Source: Chara braunii (lineage: Eukaryota; Streptophyta; Charophyceae; Charales; Characeae). Taken from it: a stretch of 28,308 nt of DNA. The DNA lies in assembly GCA_003427395.1 (NCBI GenBank), contig BFEA01001317.1, forward strand, positions 5,625 to 33,932, in the 5' to 3' direction. Both the position numbers and the translations under genes were made by a program. A model generated the notes under the pieces. That model was not told the origin of the DNA. It saw nothing but the letters and a program-made list of their open reading frames with translations, and made no database searches. The first letter of the stretch is position 1. Each line of letters begins with the position of its first letter. Positions 8,891 through 18,399 of the stretch are shown here, in pieces.

Positions 8891-11356
8891 ACCTCACGCC
8901 CTGTGTTGTCTTCCGTTCGGAGTGCTAAGGGTGTGGAAAGGAGGCCTAGGAAAACAGCAAGATGGGGTGTGACAAGGACTTTTGGGAAATCGAGTGTGGG
9001 GACACATACTGAACTGAAATCCCCCGTGTTGGTNTGATGAAGTGAGCGATCCGGCGGGATTCGGTGCGCACGGAATTCGCGACGCGGGAAAGTTTTGAAT
9101 TCGATCCAAAAAGAATTGTCGGACTTCCCACCAGGCTACAGTTCGTCGCTTNGAGTGGAAGGGAGCGAGCANGTGTTTAGTATCCCGTTTNTGCACTATC
9201 TCCCGACGCCGCACGTTACACAGTTTCGAATCCGACGTGGACGGTCTCAATCGNGTGGCCCTTTCCTTGTGCTCATCCTTGGTTCGTGTTTGGTAATGGN
9301 ATCCCTTCGATTGGTAGTGATCGAGATGCTGGCAATCACTACACAAGGTATTGGGCCAATGGGGTGCCACTGCCGGCCACGGGATGACGATCAACTCGTT
9401 GAAAGGTAGCAGCAGCGAGTAAAGCGGAACGTGCGTATCCACAATGACAAACCTAGCGCTTACGAACCCCGAGCATCGATTTTCAAGAGGGAAATAATAC
9501 TACCCACCGATCTTTGCGACAACTTCTCGTATGTCCCATTCACAAATTCGCGTCCTATCCTCGTTATACGGGAAGGGGCGAAAAGGGGCTACGGGAGGTT
9601 GGCGCCTAGTCGGATTGAGCCCGTTAGTCCACATGGCAAACGCTCAAGAATATCTCAATCGTTCATCGTGCGCATGCAATCTTAGCAATTCGATCCGAAA
9701 GGCCAGGTACGAAAAGCAGAGGGTTCGGAGAAGGCGAGACACAACCATTATTTCAGCGTCACTTACGCGCAACTTTCCTTCGAAAACCACAAGCAAAGCA
9801 TCCTTGCATTTCAAAATCCCAACAACATTGCCCCTGCTACCGATTCATCCTAATCAAGAGGGGTTCCGCACTTGTTCATCTTCAGCGCATACATTCACTG
9901 TGGAAGGTGCGAAAAGAAATGGCAATCGTGCAGGGTCATAACAAGGTTGACGTAAAGGGAAAAACCCTTGGAGGTTGGTACACGCGCATTCACCGTTCAC
10001 AAGACAAACATCCGACAGTGTGGGGGACTACCCAGGAAATTAATGGAAGAGTTCCGGAAGAAACCATTCAACACAGTCCTCATGCTCATTCCATCACGCG
10101 TCAATCTCTAGGTTATTATATGGAACCATTNNNNNNNNNNNNNNNNNNNNNNNNNNNNNNNNNNNNNNNNNNNNNNNNNNNNNNNNNNNNNNNNNNNNNN
10201 NNNNNNNNNNNNNNNNNNNNNNNNNNNNNNNNNNNNNNNNNNNNNNNNNNNNNNNNNNNNNNNNNNNNNNNNNNNNNNNNNNNNNNNNNNNNNNNNNNNN
10301 NNNNNNNNNNNNNNNNNNNNNNNNNNNNNNNNNNNNNNNNNNNNNNNNNNNNNNNNNNNNNNNNNNNNNNNNNNNNNNNNNNNNNNNNNNNNNNNNNNNN
10401 NNNNNNNNNNNNNNNNNNNNNNNNNNNNNNNNNNNNNNNNNNNNNNNNNNNNNNNNNNNNNNNNNNNNNNNNNNNNNNNNNNNNNNNNNNNNNNNNNNNN
10501 NNNNNNNNNNNNNNNNNNNNNNNNNNNNNNNNNNNNNNNNNNNNNNNNNNNNNNNNNNNNNNNNNNNNNNNNNNNNNNNNNNNNNNNNNNNNNNNNNNNN
10601 NNNNNNNNNNNNNNNNNNNNNNNNNNNNNNNNNNNNNNNNNNNNNNNNNNNNNNNNNNNNNNNNNNNNNNNNNNNNNNNNNNNNNNNNNNNNNNNNNNNN
10701 NNNNNNNNNNNNNNNNNNNNNNNNNNNNNNNNNNNNNNNNNNNNNNNNNNNNNNNNNNNNNNNNNNNNNNNNNNNNNNNNNNNNNNNNNNNNNNNNNNNN
10801 NNNNNNNNNNNNNNNNNNNNNNNNNNNNNNNNNNNNNNNNNNNNNNNNNNNNNNNNNNNNNNNNNNNNNNNNNNNNNNNNNNNNNNNNNNNNNNNNNNNN
10901 CGGGTCCAAGATTCAGATGATCAAGAAGAAAAAGGGCGCGCGGCGAGAAGGGGAGGGAAAAGCGGTTACAGGGGGAAGGAGCGAGAAAGCACGTGTGTGC
11001 GGAGAAAGGAGGGAGCAGAGCGCGGGGGAGGAAGGAGGAGGGAGCTTACTTAGGTTCCCAGATCTTTCAAGGTCGAGGCCGAAAGCAACGTGCGAAAGGT
11101 TGCGCGACATTCCGTTAATTCCGGGAGTCCTAACCACCGAGTTAAATTCCATGCGCGCTCGGTAAGGCGCACGAATTTCCCATGCATTTTCGAAAAAAAG
11201 AAATCATCACAAAGAATTTAACAGGTTCCGACGACGCGTCTTCAATTGGGCCCAACAAAACAAGGAGAAAGGAGGGGGCGAGGTTTGGATGCCAAGAATA
11301 CAAGGGAAAAGGAGGGGTCTTAAAGTTGGCACATGTTTGGAAGCTAATATGTCACA
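8891..11356 (-). repeat. 5' LTR of element A, containing the assembly gap
   Basis: The inner end (near 8891-9060) is homologous to the sequence just before B's primer site: TTTCCCAAAAGTCCTTG and CACACCCC versus TTTCCCAAAAATCCTTG and CACACCCC. The outer end (10901-11356) repeats 1-612. Read on the minus strand it begins TGTGACATATTAGC. With the gap length taken at face value the LTR is 2466 bp. It contains no gene. Its 3' boundary is uncertain: the nearest CA on the minus strand lies about 11 bases before the primer-like site. Confidence 0.65.
10131..10900. other. Assembly gap (770 N)
   Basis: An unbroken run of N. The first base after it (10901) begins the same sequence that begins at base 1 of the window, so the assembly was probably interrupted at the repeated LTR. 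Confidence 0.95.
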
Positions 11357-11601
11357 CGCGCTGCACTTCAAGACACGTCAACCGGCCTGCCCTGTGTATG
11401 GAAAGCGGAGCGATGTAACTGGACACAGTGGGAGAGCGTGCGGTTGTGGTGGCAGCGCTCCGGCATACTCAAGGGCTGCAGGAAGTTCTACTGCGGTGAT
11501 CGATCTTCGTCACAAGGCACCACGTTAGTCATTGAGTTTAGAGTTGTTTACGTAATTGAGTCTTGGAACTGTTGTTAGTGTCGTTTTCTATATTTGTATA
11601 T

Positions 11602-13000
11602 GTGGCTGCTCTAAGCTCCGAACCCTATGGAATTTAGAGTTGTCTACGTAGCTGATTTTTTAATTGTTTATGTTGTTAATGTTGTTTTCTATGTTTGAAT
11701 CGCGTAGTCCTTTCGAAGTTTGTTTGGGTTCGTCCATGTGGTAACCTCCTGGGTTCCTTCCTGTTGTTGGTGATCTTCTTAGTGTGTTCTACCCACTAGG
11801 TGATATCGCATTACATCTCGTAAAAGGGTTGTTCTCTAATCACCTGAGCCTTCAGTGGTGCGGGGAGTGTTCAGCGCCCGACCCTTGGTTATTTTGGGAA
11901 TCTCTGCGCATAATTTACTTTTGAATAACCTACGGCAGTATCTGGGAAATTAATATGATAAAGATATGAGTTCTTTGCTGGGTCCCTTAAAAAAAAAAAA
12001 AAAAAGTTCTTCGTTGGGTCTCTGAAGCTCCGAAGTCCTTTGGGGTGGCGGCACCATTAGTGGGCGTGGGAGACTTACTAGTGGCGGTGGGAACGTCCCC
12101 CGGGGAATTGGACCTTCTATACGTGGCTGCTCTAAGCTCCGAACCCTATGGGATTTAGAGTTGTCTGCGTAGCTGATTTTTGAACTGTTTATGATGTTAT
12201 TCTCGTCTTCTGTATTTGAATTGTGTAGATCTTTCGAAGTTTGTTTGAGTTTGTCNATTTGGTAAGCTCCTGGGNTCTATTCGGTTGTTGGTGATTTTCT
12301 CAGCATGTTCTCCCTACTGGGAGATATCATAGTTTATCTCGTAAAAGTGGTTGTTCTCTGAGTCCANGAAATANTGTTGTAAGGTCACCCAAGCCTTGAG
12401 TGGTACGGGGAGTGTTCTGCGCTCGACCCTTGGTTATTTTGGAATTCCTGCGCATAATTTACCACTGAAATACCTACGGCAGTAGCTGGGAAATTAATAT
12501 GATAAANATATGAGTTCTTTGCTGGGTTTGTGAAGCTCCNAAGTTTTCTGGGGTGGCGGCACCAATAGTGGGCGTGGGAGACTTACTAGTGGCAGTGGGA
12601 ACGTCGCCCGGGGAATTGGACCTTCTATACGTGGCTGCTCTAAGCTCCAAACCCTATGGGATATAGAGTTGCATGCGTAGTTGATTTTTGAACTCTTTAT
12701 GATGTTACTGGTTTGGGTTTGTGTGGTAAGCTTCTGGCTTCTTTTCTGTTGTTGGTGATTTTCTCAACATATTCTGCCTACTAGGAGATATCGTAGTTTA
12801 TCTCGTAAAAGTGGTTGTTCTCTAAGTCCAGGAAATAGTGTTGGTACTGTTACTGCACAACAGGCTATGGATTGGGGATTTAGTGGTGTAAGCCTTGAGT
12901 GGTACNGGGAGTGTTCTGCACTCGACCCTGGGTTATTTTGGAATTCCTGCGCATAATTTACCACTNAAATACCTTCGGCAGTAGCTGGGAAATTAATATG
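11602..13000. repeat. Long tandem repeat, about 2.7 copies of a 510-520 bp unit
   Basis: The marker GTGGCTGCTCTAAGCTCC occurs at 11602, 12123 and (with the same start) 12631, giving periods of 521 and 508 bp. Each copy continues with AACCCTATGG, TTTAGAGTTG, a TGTTGGTGAT stretch, GTGTTC/GTTCTG, GCGCATAATTTAC and ends in GGGAAATTAATATG. The third copy is shorter and ends at 13000. A 5' fragment resembling the start of the unit also occurs at about 11530-11600. No coding capacity is seen. It could be the 3' untranslated part of a non-LTR element or a local satellite. Confidence 0.75.
11970..12023 (+). mobile_element. Poly(A) insertion with 18-bp flanking repeats
   Basis: Seventeen A (11989-12005) sit between GTTCTTTGCTGGGTCCCT (11970-11987) and GTTCTTCGTTGGGTCTCT (12006-12023), which agree at 15 of 18 positions. 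The other copies of the surrounding tandem repeat have only one version of the 18-mer and no A-run. This is what a very short target-primed retroposition, with target-site duplication, would leave. Confidence 0.5.
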
Positions 13001-13533
13001 TTCTTGGTTGTTGTTAATTGTTTATCGCTTATTGTCTTTAGATATTAGTAATNAACTGAGTTCTAACTTTGGTTATGGCCAAATTAGTAGGCATTTAGGG
13101 GGAATTTTAGAATTGAATCGTATCTAAGAACGTAGCCGGTTTTGGAATAATCTTAGGGTTAATTGTTAAATTCTTGTGAATTGCCTTGGGGCATTTTAGA
13201 AATTGCAGTCTACAGCCCGCAGCTCGGAGGCATTAGTGTTTCAACTTTAGAAGCATGCCGGTGCTCTATGGTGTAGGTAGGACATTGTATTGTCATAGAT
13301 TTGCTAAGTAATTTTTGTTTCCTTTTTGGAGATCCCTTTAAGGGACACTGGACCCGGTTTCCAGTAGCTTAAGTTGAGTTTTGGCCTCCGCAGCTGTGTA
13401 CCGGGTTGATATATAGGGGTGTGTTCCCGGGCCCCGGTGATCTCTTTGGAATGAAAAGTGTCATGTTCATCCAAAAAAATAAAAATAAAAAAATAATAAA
13501 ATAAATAAAATAAAATAAAAAATAAAATAAAAG
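13001..13533 (+). other. Non-coding stretch ending in an A-rich tail
   Basis: No open frame or RNA gene is recognised in 13001-13472. From 13473 to 13533 the sequence is an A-rich (AAAAT/AAAT) tract directly after GTGTCATGTTCATCC. This resembles the 3' end of a non-LTR retrotransposon or a retroposed transcript whose tail has expanded as a microsatellite. The identity of the body is unknown. Confidence 0.35.
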
Positions 13534-13688
13534 ATTATCTCACCAGCAATGCAATCAGAGAAAAATAGAAAAAAAGAAAGTTTCCTTTTTTAATTATATT
13601 TCTTTTAATTTTAATACTTGTTTTTTTTATTTTTTACTTTTTTTAAATAACAAAAAACATCAAAACAAAAAACAAAAAATATAGGGAT

Positions 13689-13709
13689 GTAGGGTTTTGG
13701 AAACCCTAC
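13689..13709. other. Perfect 9-bp hairpin
   Basis: GTAGGGTTT (13689-13697), loop TGG, AAACCCTAC (13701-13709). It sits between an A/T-rich tract and a (TA)n run (13712-13724), shortly before the hammerhead-like core. It could be a stem of a structured RNA. Confidence 0.6.
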
Positions 13710-13730
13710 ACTATATATATATATTGCCTT

Positions 13731-13767
13731 CTGATGAGTCGGTGAAACTCCGACGAAACAGTTTGTC
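13731..13767 (+). ncRNA. Hammerhead-ribozyme-like core (no cleavage partner found)
   Basis: The order is CTGATGA (13731-13737), stem II GTCGG/CCGAC (13738-13742 with 13750-13754, loop TGAAACT) and GAAA (13755-13758). These are the two invariant core strands of a hammerhead ribozyme with a perfect stem II in the usual place. Downstream, CAGTTTGTC offers a tiny stem III with a GUC cleavage triplet at 13765-13767. The required stem I partner of TTGCCTT (just upstream of CTGATGA) is not visible: neither AAGGC nor a close variant occurs nearby. It is therefore either a decayed ribozyme, one with an unusual or remote stem I, or chance. Hammerheads are known in plant retrozymes and several retroelement classes. 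Confidence 0.45.
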
Positions 13768-14750
13768 ACAGCCCCTCGTTTGTTGTCTTCTTCTCTCTCT
13801 CTGCCTACAGTTTACCGGGCAGTTCTGTTTCTAATGATATATATATATATTGGAGTATTATCCTACGAATTAAAAATGTCGGGGTTTTCCGACCGCACTT
13901 GGCCTCAGCGGTTGGCCCCTGCGGGCATAATCATGCCCACATGCGGTCAAAAAGCCCCCGGTCATGACCGTGTGACGAACCACTTTCTGCACCACGCAAT
14001 TTTCTGCGCGATAGCAATGAGGGGTCCTAAGCAGGGAAGGTTGGGCTAAGTACGTGAGGTCGGGATCGGTGGAAAATTGCATCAGTGTCCTTGTTTTTTC
14101 GTCTTTTTCGTCGCTCCTTTTTTGATGACTGGGTTCGGAGTTGGGTGTGTCTTGGGATGGCCGGTTGATTGATTGATTGACCGAATGACTGGCGCGCCGC
14201 CGAGCGCGCAAATAATAAATGTTGACGTCGTTTCTTTTGCTTTGGTTTCGAAACTTTAAGGCGCGGACATCGCGCGAAAACTTTTGCTTCGTTCTTTTTT
14301 AATTTCCTTTTTGAATTTCTTTTCAGATTTTGTCGAGCCTATACGGCTCTCGGAAGTTCGGACTTTCTTTCTGAAACTTGTGCTTTTTGCTTTCTCGCAT
14401 TAGATAGGAATTTTGTAATTTTGTAATTAGGATTTTTCTTTTTGCCCCGCGACGCTTTTTGCTGACACGCTTCTCTGTGCGGCTGCAACGGAACTCTGAT
14501 TAGTCGGCACCTTTAATGGGGTGTAGCTGTAATTCTGGGCGGGCACCATTGTAACTGTATCTTTCTTCTTGTGCTTCGTCCTTCCCGCCTTTCTTCTCCT
14601 TCTCTTGCTGCATTTTTGTACCCATGGTCCGCATGATCGGATCGACGCGTGGAGAGCGCCTACCTCCCCCACGCCGCGATCGGACCATGCACACGTAGGC
14701 ATTCCCTCCCACCTCCTCTCGTTCTAAGTCCTTGTAATTCCGTGTTCTTT
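13768..14750. other. No gene recognised
   Basis: Contains a second (TA)n run (13837-13851), a pyrimidine-rich stretch with TCTCTCTCTC (13791-13802), a short TTGA/TGAT repeat near 14164, and T-rich sequence from 14220 to 14460. Short open frames occur on both strands, but none has a recognisable domain or a start context that sets it apart. Confidence 0.5.
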
Positions 14751-14773
14751 GTGCATGCATGCACGCTATAAAT
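14751..14773 (+). promoter_or_regulatory. TATA box next to a 14-bp palindrome (possible promoter)
   Basis: GTGCATGCATGCAC (14751-14764) is a perfect palindrome that contains the plant RY-type CATGCATG motif. TATAAAT (14767-14773) follows three bases later. The arrangement could be a core promoter, perhaps within the LTR of element B, which must lie upstream of 16405. No downstream gene confirms it. Confidence 0.3.
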
Positions 14774-16290
14774 TTNGGNTGCGCGATTAGTTAACTCTCT
14801 TAACCAGTTGTTGGAAGCTCAGGGTTGCGNGATCAGGAAGGGTCGGCACACGAGCAAAGTAAGAGGTGAGTAGAGCAGGAGTCGGGCGACCCGACGAGCT
14901 GGTGCCGAACGCGCAGGGTTGACGTGGGCCACGACGGACTGTGGGCGCGGGCGAACCTGACAGGTGCGGGAGGACTAAGCGGGGTGACGACTTCGTGGGT
15001 TGGTGCGAGACGACGGACTGTCCGCATCGGAGAAGAGAGAGAGAGAGTTGAGGGAGTTGAGGTTGATGGACGCGGATTTGCGGTTTCTTTGTCTCTTCCC
15101 CCTTCTTGCCTTTGTACATAAATTTTGATTGCGGTTCCGGGCGATTTGCCCGTTTTTGTTTCCATTTCTGTTGTTCGGAATCCGGACTTGGATTTTTGCT
15201 TACACCTGTCCTTGCGATTTCCATTTCCGATGCATTGTATGTATGTGGCTGGATGAATGATGTATGGATGCCATGTTTGGTTGCTTATCTTCCTACCGGA
15301 TCTTCGCCTTTACCCTTGTCGATTGCAATTGAGGCAATCGTAAGTAGGAAAGGAATTTTGCGCAAGGCGATGATTCCATTCTCGTTTCTGCTTGTCTCTT
15401 AACCGTGCTCTTGTGTTTGCTGCATCTTGCATACTCGAAATTAACGGAGAAATTGCCCGATCAGATGTCTGGCCCCACAGACGCCGCGCGAGGACACATG
15501 TCAACGCAATCTAAGTCACGCAGTTACACGCATCCCCGTGCGTTGGTTCGCCCGCGGCCCACCCAAAAGGTTTGCGGCGGAACCGTCATCCCGTACTTGC
15601 ATGCTTAGGCGCGACTTAGTTCACATGGCCTGCACGTGCTCGCACGTGGCGATTGCAATCGACGCTAACCCGCCCATAGGCGCCCCGTAGCCCTGCGATG
15701 ACACAATGACACGCTCGGAAAGCTCAGAATCCTCGTTATACGACCTGGACTACTTCACCCCGTGGGTTAACGAAGTCCTTCGATAGAGATACCCTTGTGC
15801 AACCGAGAACCGACTACGTCCTCGGGAGTTCCATTGCGCCACTACCAACGATCCCCGGTGCTCTGATTTCCCCTCCCCGGACCATACTTACAACTTCATC
15901 CACCCCGGATTTGTTGTTGTCCTCACTAATTTTCCTCCCTTCCGTCTTCTCCTCCCATATCATCGGCTCAAAGTTATCCCATGGCCGACCATAGCCCCAT
16001 ACTGGCCTAGCACGCCCTGCGAAAACTGTCGACGACGCGTCAACCAGAGGACCCCGGACATCCGGAGGCCTAACCAGAACTTGCAACGACCAACGCCACA
16101 TGGCGGCTTCCGACGACCCGACTCATCGGGACCTCCCCCGGCCCGAAGGGACTTTCCCGCAAATCACCATCCCCATAACCAATGGCGCGCCCGACCCTGA
16201 GCAGCCCGCGCATGACACCCGCCTTGTGACTAGAGGTGGTCCGCCCTCTCCGCCAAATTGCACTCATGCCCCCGAAAAACCCTGCCACAG
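14774..16290. other. No gene recognised; probably upstream LTR of element B in part
   Basis: Element B needs an LTR ending near 16404, so part of this stretch is likely LTR, but no TG start or matching 3' copy is found. Open frames of 60-145 codons appear on both strands without recognisable domains. Confidence 0.35.
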
Positions 16291-16404
16291 GAGATCTCAG
16301 TTCTGACCTGGGACTCCACTTTCCCAAAAATCCTTGGCACACCCCTTTTCGCACTTCCAGGCCTACATCCTACTCCGATCAGGAAGTCGCGTTGGGCGTG
16401 AGGT
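16291..16404 (+). repeat. 3' end of the 5' LTR of element B
   Basis: CTCAGTTCTG, then TTTCCCAAAAATCCTTGGCA and CACCCC, then GGGCGTGAGG match, in the same order, the minus-strand sequence of element A before its primer site. The upstream LTR boundary is not found. Confidence 0.55.
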
Positions 16405-16416
16405 TGGTATCTGAGC
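16405..16416 (+). promoter_or_regulatory. Primer-binding-like site (element B)
   Basis: TGGTATCTGAGC differs at one position from TGGTATCAGAGC, the usual plant site for initiator Met-tRNA. It follows the LTR end, and gag begins 141 bases later. Confidence 0.6.
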
Positions 16417-16557
16417 CCGACACGTGGCCGGGTCTTAGGGTTAATAACACGCTAATTGGGCGATCTGGCTAACTGAGGGCGGCCTCGCCCCTGGAACGCG
16501 CATAGACGCGACCCTGTCATCACCCGAAGCAGATCGGCCAATCAGCGAACGACCAAT

Positions 16558-17682
16558 ATGGCTGCTAATTTGCAGAACCCGAATCCACAACAGAATGCTA
16601 ATCAAACGAATTCTAATCAACCCGCCCCATGAGCATGGGCTCCCATGATGCCACCTGACCTCTATCTATTCGATCCAGCACATCATCTCGCAGGAGCATG
16701 GTTGGCCACGCTTAGAGCACAGTAGTATGATGATAACGAAGTGCAGATAAACATTCATGCTCGATTAGGAGGAGACGCCCATCATTGGTTTAGTACCTAT
16801 GTATGGGTTGACCTTTCGACCTTCGAACGGGATTTTCTGAATCAGTTTGATTATGTCTACCCGGAACAAGCACTTTACATGATCAAAGACCGAGTGCAAA
16901 AACATCTCGAATCGGTGGCAGAGTATCGAAACCGGTTTTACCGAATGTTTGTGAAGACTGAGCGAGGCGAACAAGTCGGGAGAGATTTGTTTATTGATGG
17001 GTTTCGCAGTCGAACGATAAGGGCTAAGTTGCAAAAGCAATTTTCCCCCATCACCCACACGCTGCAAAAGATCATGCCTGCTGTAGAAGAAATGGAACGA
17101 AAATTTGCGGTGAACTTCCTGGAAGGAGAAGATTATTCTAGGGAGGGAGATTCTTCTGAACTTGCGAGGGCGAGAGATGAGCTGGTCGCATTACAAAACG
17201 AATTCGAAAATATGGGATTTGTGTCCGGCCCCGTCACCTATCTAGAACAGATAGGCTCTAAACGACCGACCTCGAATGAAATCACGAGCATCTCGGTTCC
17301 TACAGTACCAGTACCTGTAAGAACGGTGCCACCACCACCGATTGAAAGGCCGGTAAGGACAAATGAATCGATTGCTATTTTCGAGCTAACCAAAACACTA
17401 ATTAGCCTAATCCAGGAAAGCAAAAAGGAGCAACGAGAGCATAACGCTCGATTAGAAGCCATGATGAGAAACATGCGACCCATTGCGGTGCGTGCCCCGT
17501 CGATTCAACAAGGGTTAGCCCCGGCACCCGCTCTCAAAGGAGCCCCGGGCAGTTTGAATGTTTGCTATGCTTGCCATCAACCAGGGCACCTAGCCGGGGT
17601 AATACCTAGCCTGCGATTGCCCCCACCGGCCCCCGCAACAACGGGGCGGAGTCGCACCGATGGCAGCGGCCCCCATCGCTAA
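16558..17682 (+). pseudogene. gag: Gag, capsid and damaged zinc knuckle (element B)
   Basis: The frame opens at ATG 16558 (an Asn/Gln-rich N-terminus) and is interrupted by TGA 16630-16632 and TAG 16723-16725. From 16741 it runs open for 313 codons. LGGDAHHWFSTYVWVDLSTF and ERDFLNQFDYVYPEQ match the Retrotrans_gag capsid; GRDLFIDGFRSRTIRAKLQK matches element A. An amphipathic helix (KKEQREHNARLEAMMRNMRP) precedes CYACHQPGHLAGV, a zinc knuckle with C-x2-C-x4-H whose last Cys is lost. A frameshift near 17680 then separates the conserved gag tail. Confidence 0.85.
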
Positions 17683-17704
17683 CGGACCAGGATGAGTCGG
17701 AGCT

Positions 17705-18058
17705 TTGATGGAAGAAGTAGAGAGTGGGGGAAAGGCATTAGCCACCATGGAAGAAGGCGCTGAGCTTATCCCATTAGATCGGTACGTATCGCTTGGATAT
17801 CCTGGGCTCGGAATGATCGGAACGATTAGACCAGCATCGGAACAGAAAGAAGTGGCGGAGTGGCGACCCTCTCTAGGAGAGATGGAGTCGGGAGGACCCA
17901 CCTTCGTCATAGGGGAAATCGACGTGTTGAACATCATCCGATCTTTAGATCATCGGATTCCGCTTCCGATCGGTCATCTGCTCTCGATCTCGGAACAAGC
18001 TAATGAACGAATGCTACAATACTGCTATGCGAACCGAAAACGATTCGCCCTCGCCTGA
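17705..18058 (+). pseudogene. gag: Conserved gag tail before protease (element B)
   Basis: About 117 codons. GEIDVLNIIRSLDHRIPLPI then GHLLSISEQANERMLQYC parallels element A (GEIDLLQTLKRLDIRVPIPV, GHLLTISEVANDKLLQQC) almost residue for residue. MIGTIRPASE also matches LIGAIRPAKE. Conservation between two decayed copies says the segment was under selection in the active family. It ends at TGA 18056-18058, ten bases before the next frame, so protease was probably reached by frameshift or readthrough. Confidence 0.75.
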
Positions 18059-18067
18059 ATACCAAAC

Positions 18068-18349
18068 ATGAAAACTAAAAGCCCCACACCTGAAGAAAAT
18101 ATGGTTGACACTTCAGATCCGATACGGGTAGGGTTAATACAGAAGGACGACCATTTCCTGCGGATTAAACCCATTTTTTGGAAATCAGTGGAATGCGATA
18201 TTGAAATTCGGGGAATTCCGTACAATGCAATCATTAATTCAGGAGCGGCTGTTTTGACTATTTCACTGAGAGTAGTTAAGAGGGCAGGTACGAAAAACGA
18301 TCTGATCATGCTTGCCGAGAAAGATCAGCTCGTTTCGGCAGACGAATAA
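18068..18349 (+). pseudogene. pol: Protease N-terminal half with mutated active site (element B)
   Basis: KDDHFLRIKPIFWKSVECDI leads into PYNAIINSGAAVLTISL. The catalytic Asp-Ser/Thr-Gly is Asn57-Ser-Gly here (AAT at 18236-18238, an expected GAT/GAC), so the enzyme would be inactive even in frame. After LVSADE a TAA stops the frame, and the second half continues in another frame (18400). Confidence 0.75.
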
Positions 18350-18399
18350 AGATTAAGACAGTGGGAAGGATGACCAACGTCGCTTTGCGATTATGAAAG

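Larger units (their letters stand above)
1..11356 (-). mobile_element. Element A: near full-length, decayed Ty3/gypsy LTR retrotransposon
   Basis: On the minus strand the order is LTR (8891-11356), primer-binding-like site, gag, protease, linker, RT, RNase H, PHD finger, integrase, extra frame, LTR (1-612). PR-RT-RNase H-integrase order is the Ty3/gypsy arrangement. The LTR assignment rests on a direct repeat: 1-612 and 10901-11356 match apart from a 153-bp indel and scattered, mainly transition, differences. Both copies end on the plus strand in GTCACA, which reads TGTGAC on the minus strand, the expected TG start of an LTR. The outer part of the 3' LTR lies left of the window, so the target-site duplication cannot be checked. 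No clear polypurine tract precedes the 3' LTR. Every coding domain carries stops or frameshifts, so the copy is dead. Confidence 0.8.

Noticed and set aside
9907-10920. Long frames across the N run
   Set aside because: The frame is made of unknown bases; no coding evidence on either side.
13689-13709. Telomere-like TAGGGTTT/AAACCCTA
   Set aside because: Only one imperfect unit on each arm of a hairpin; no tandem telomere repeat.
13780-14049. 89-codon plus-strand frame with a hydrophobic segment
   Set aside because: The hydrophobic part is encoded by a (TA)n run; no domain and no conserved neighbour.
14787-15224. 145-codon minus-strand frame
   Set aside because: Mixed Pro/Ser-rich composition, no recognised motif, N at one end.
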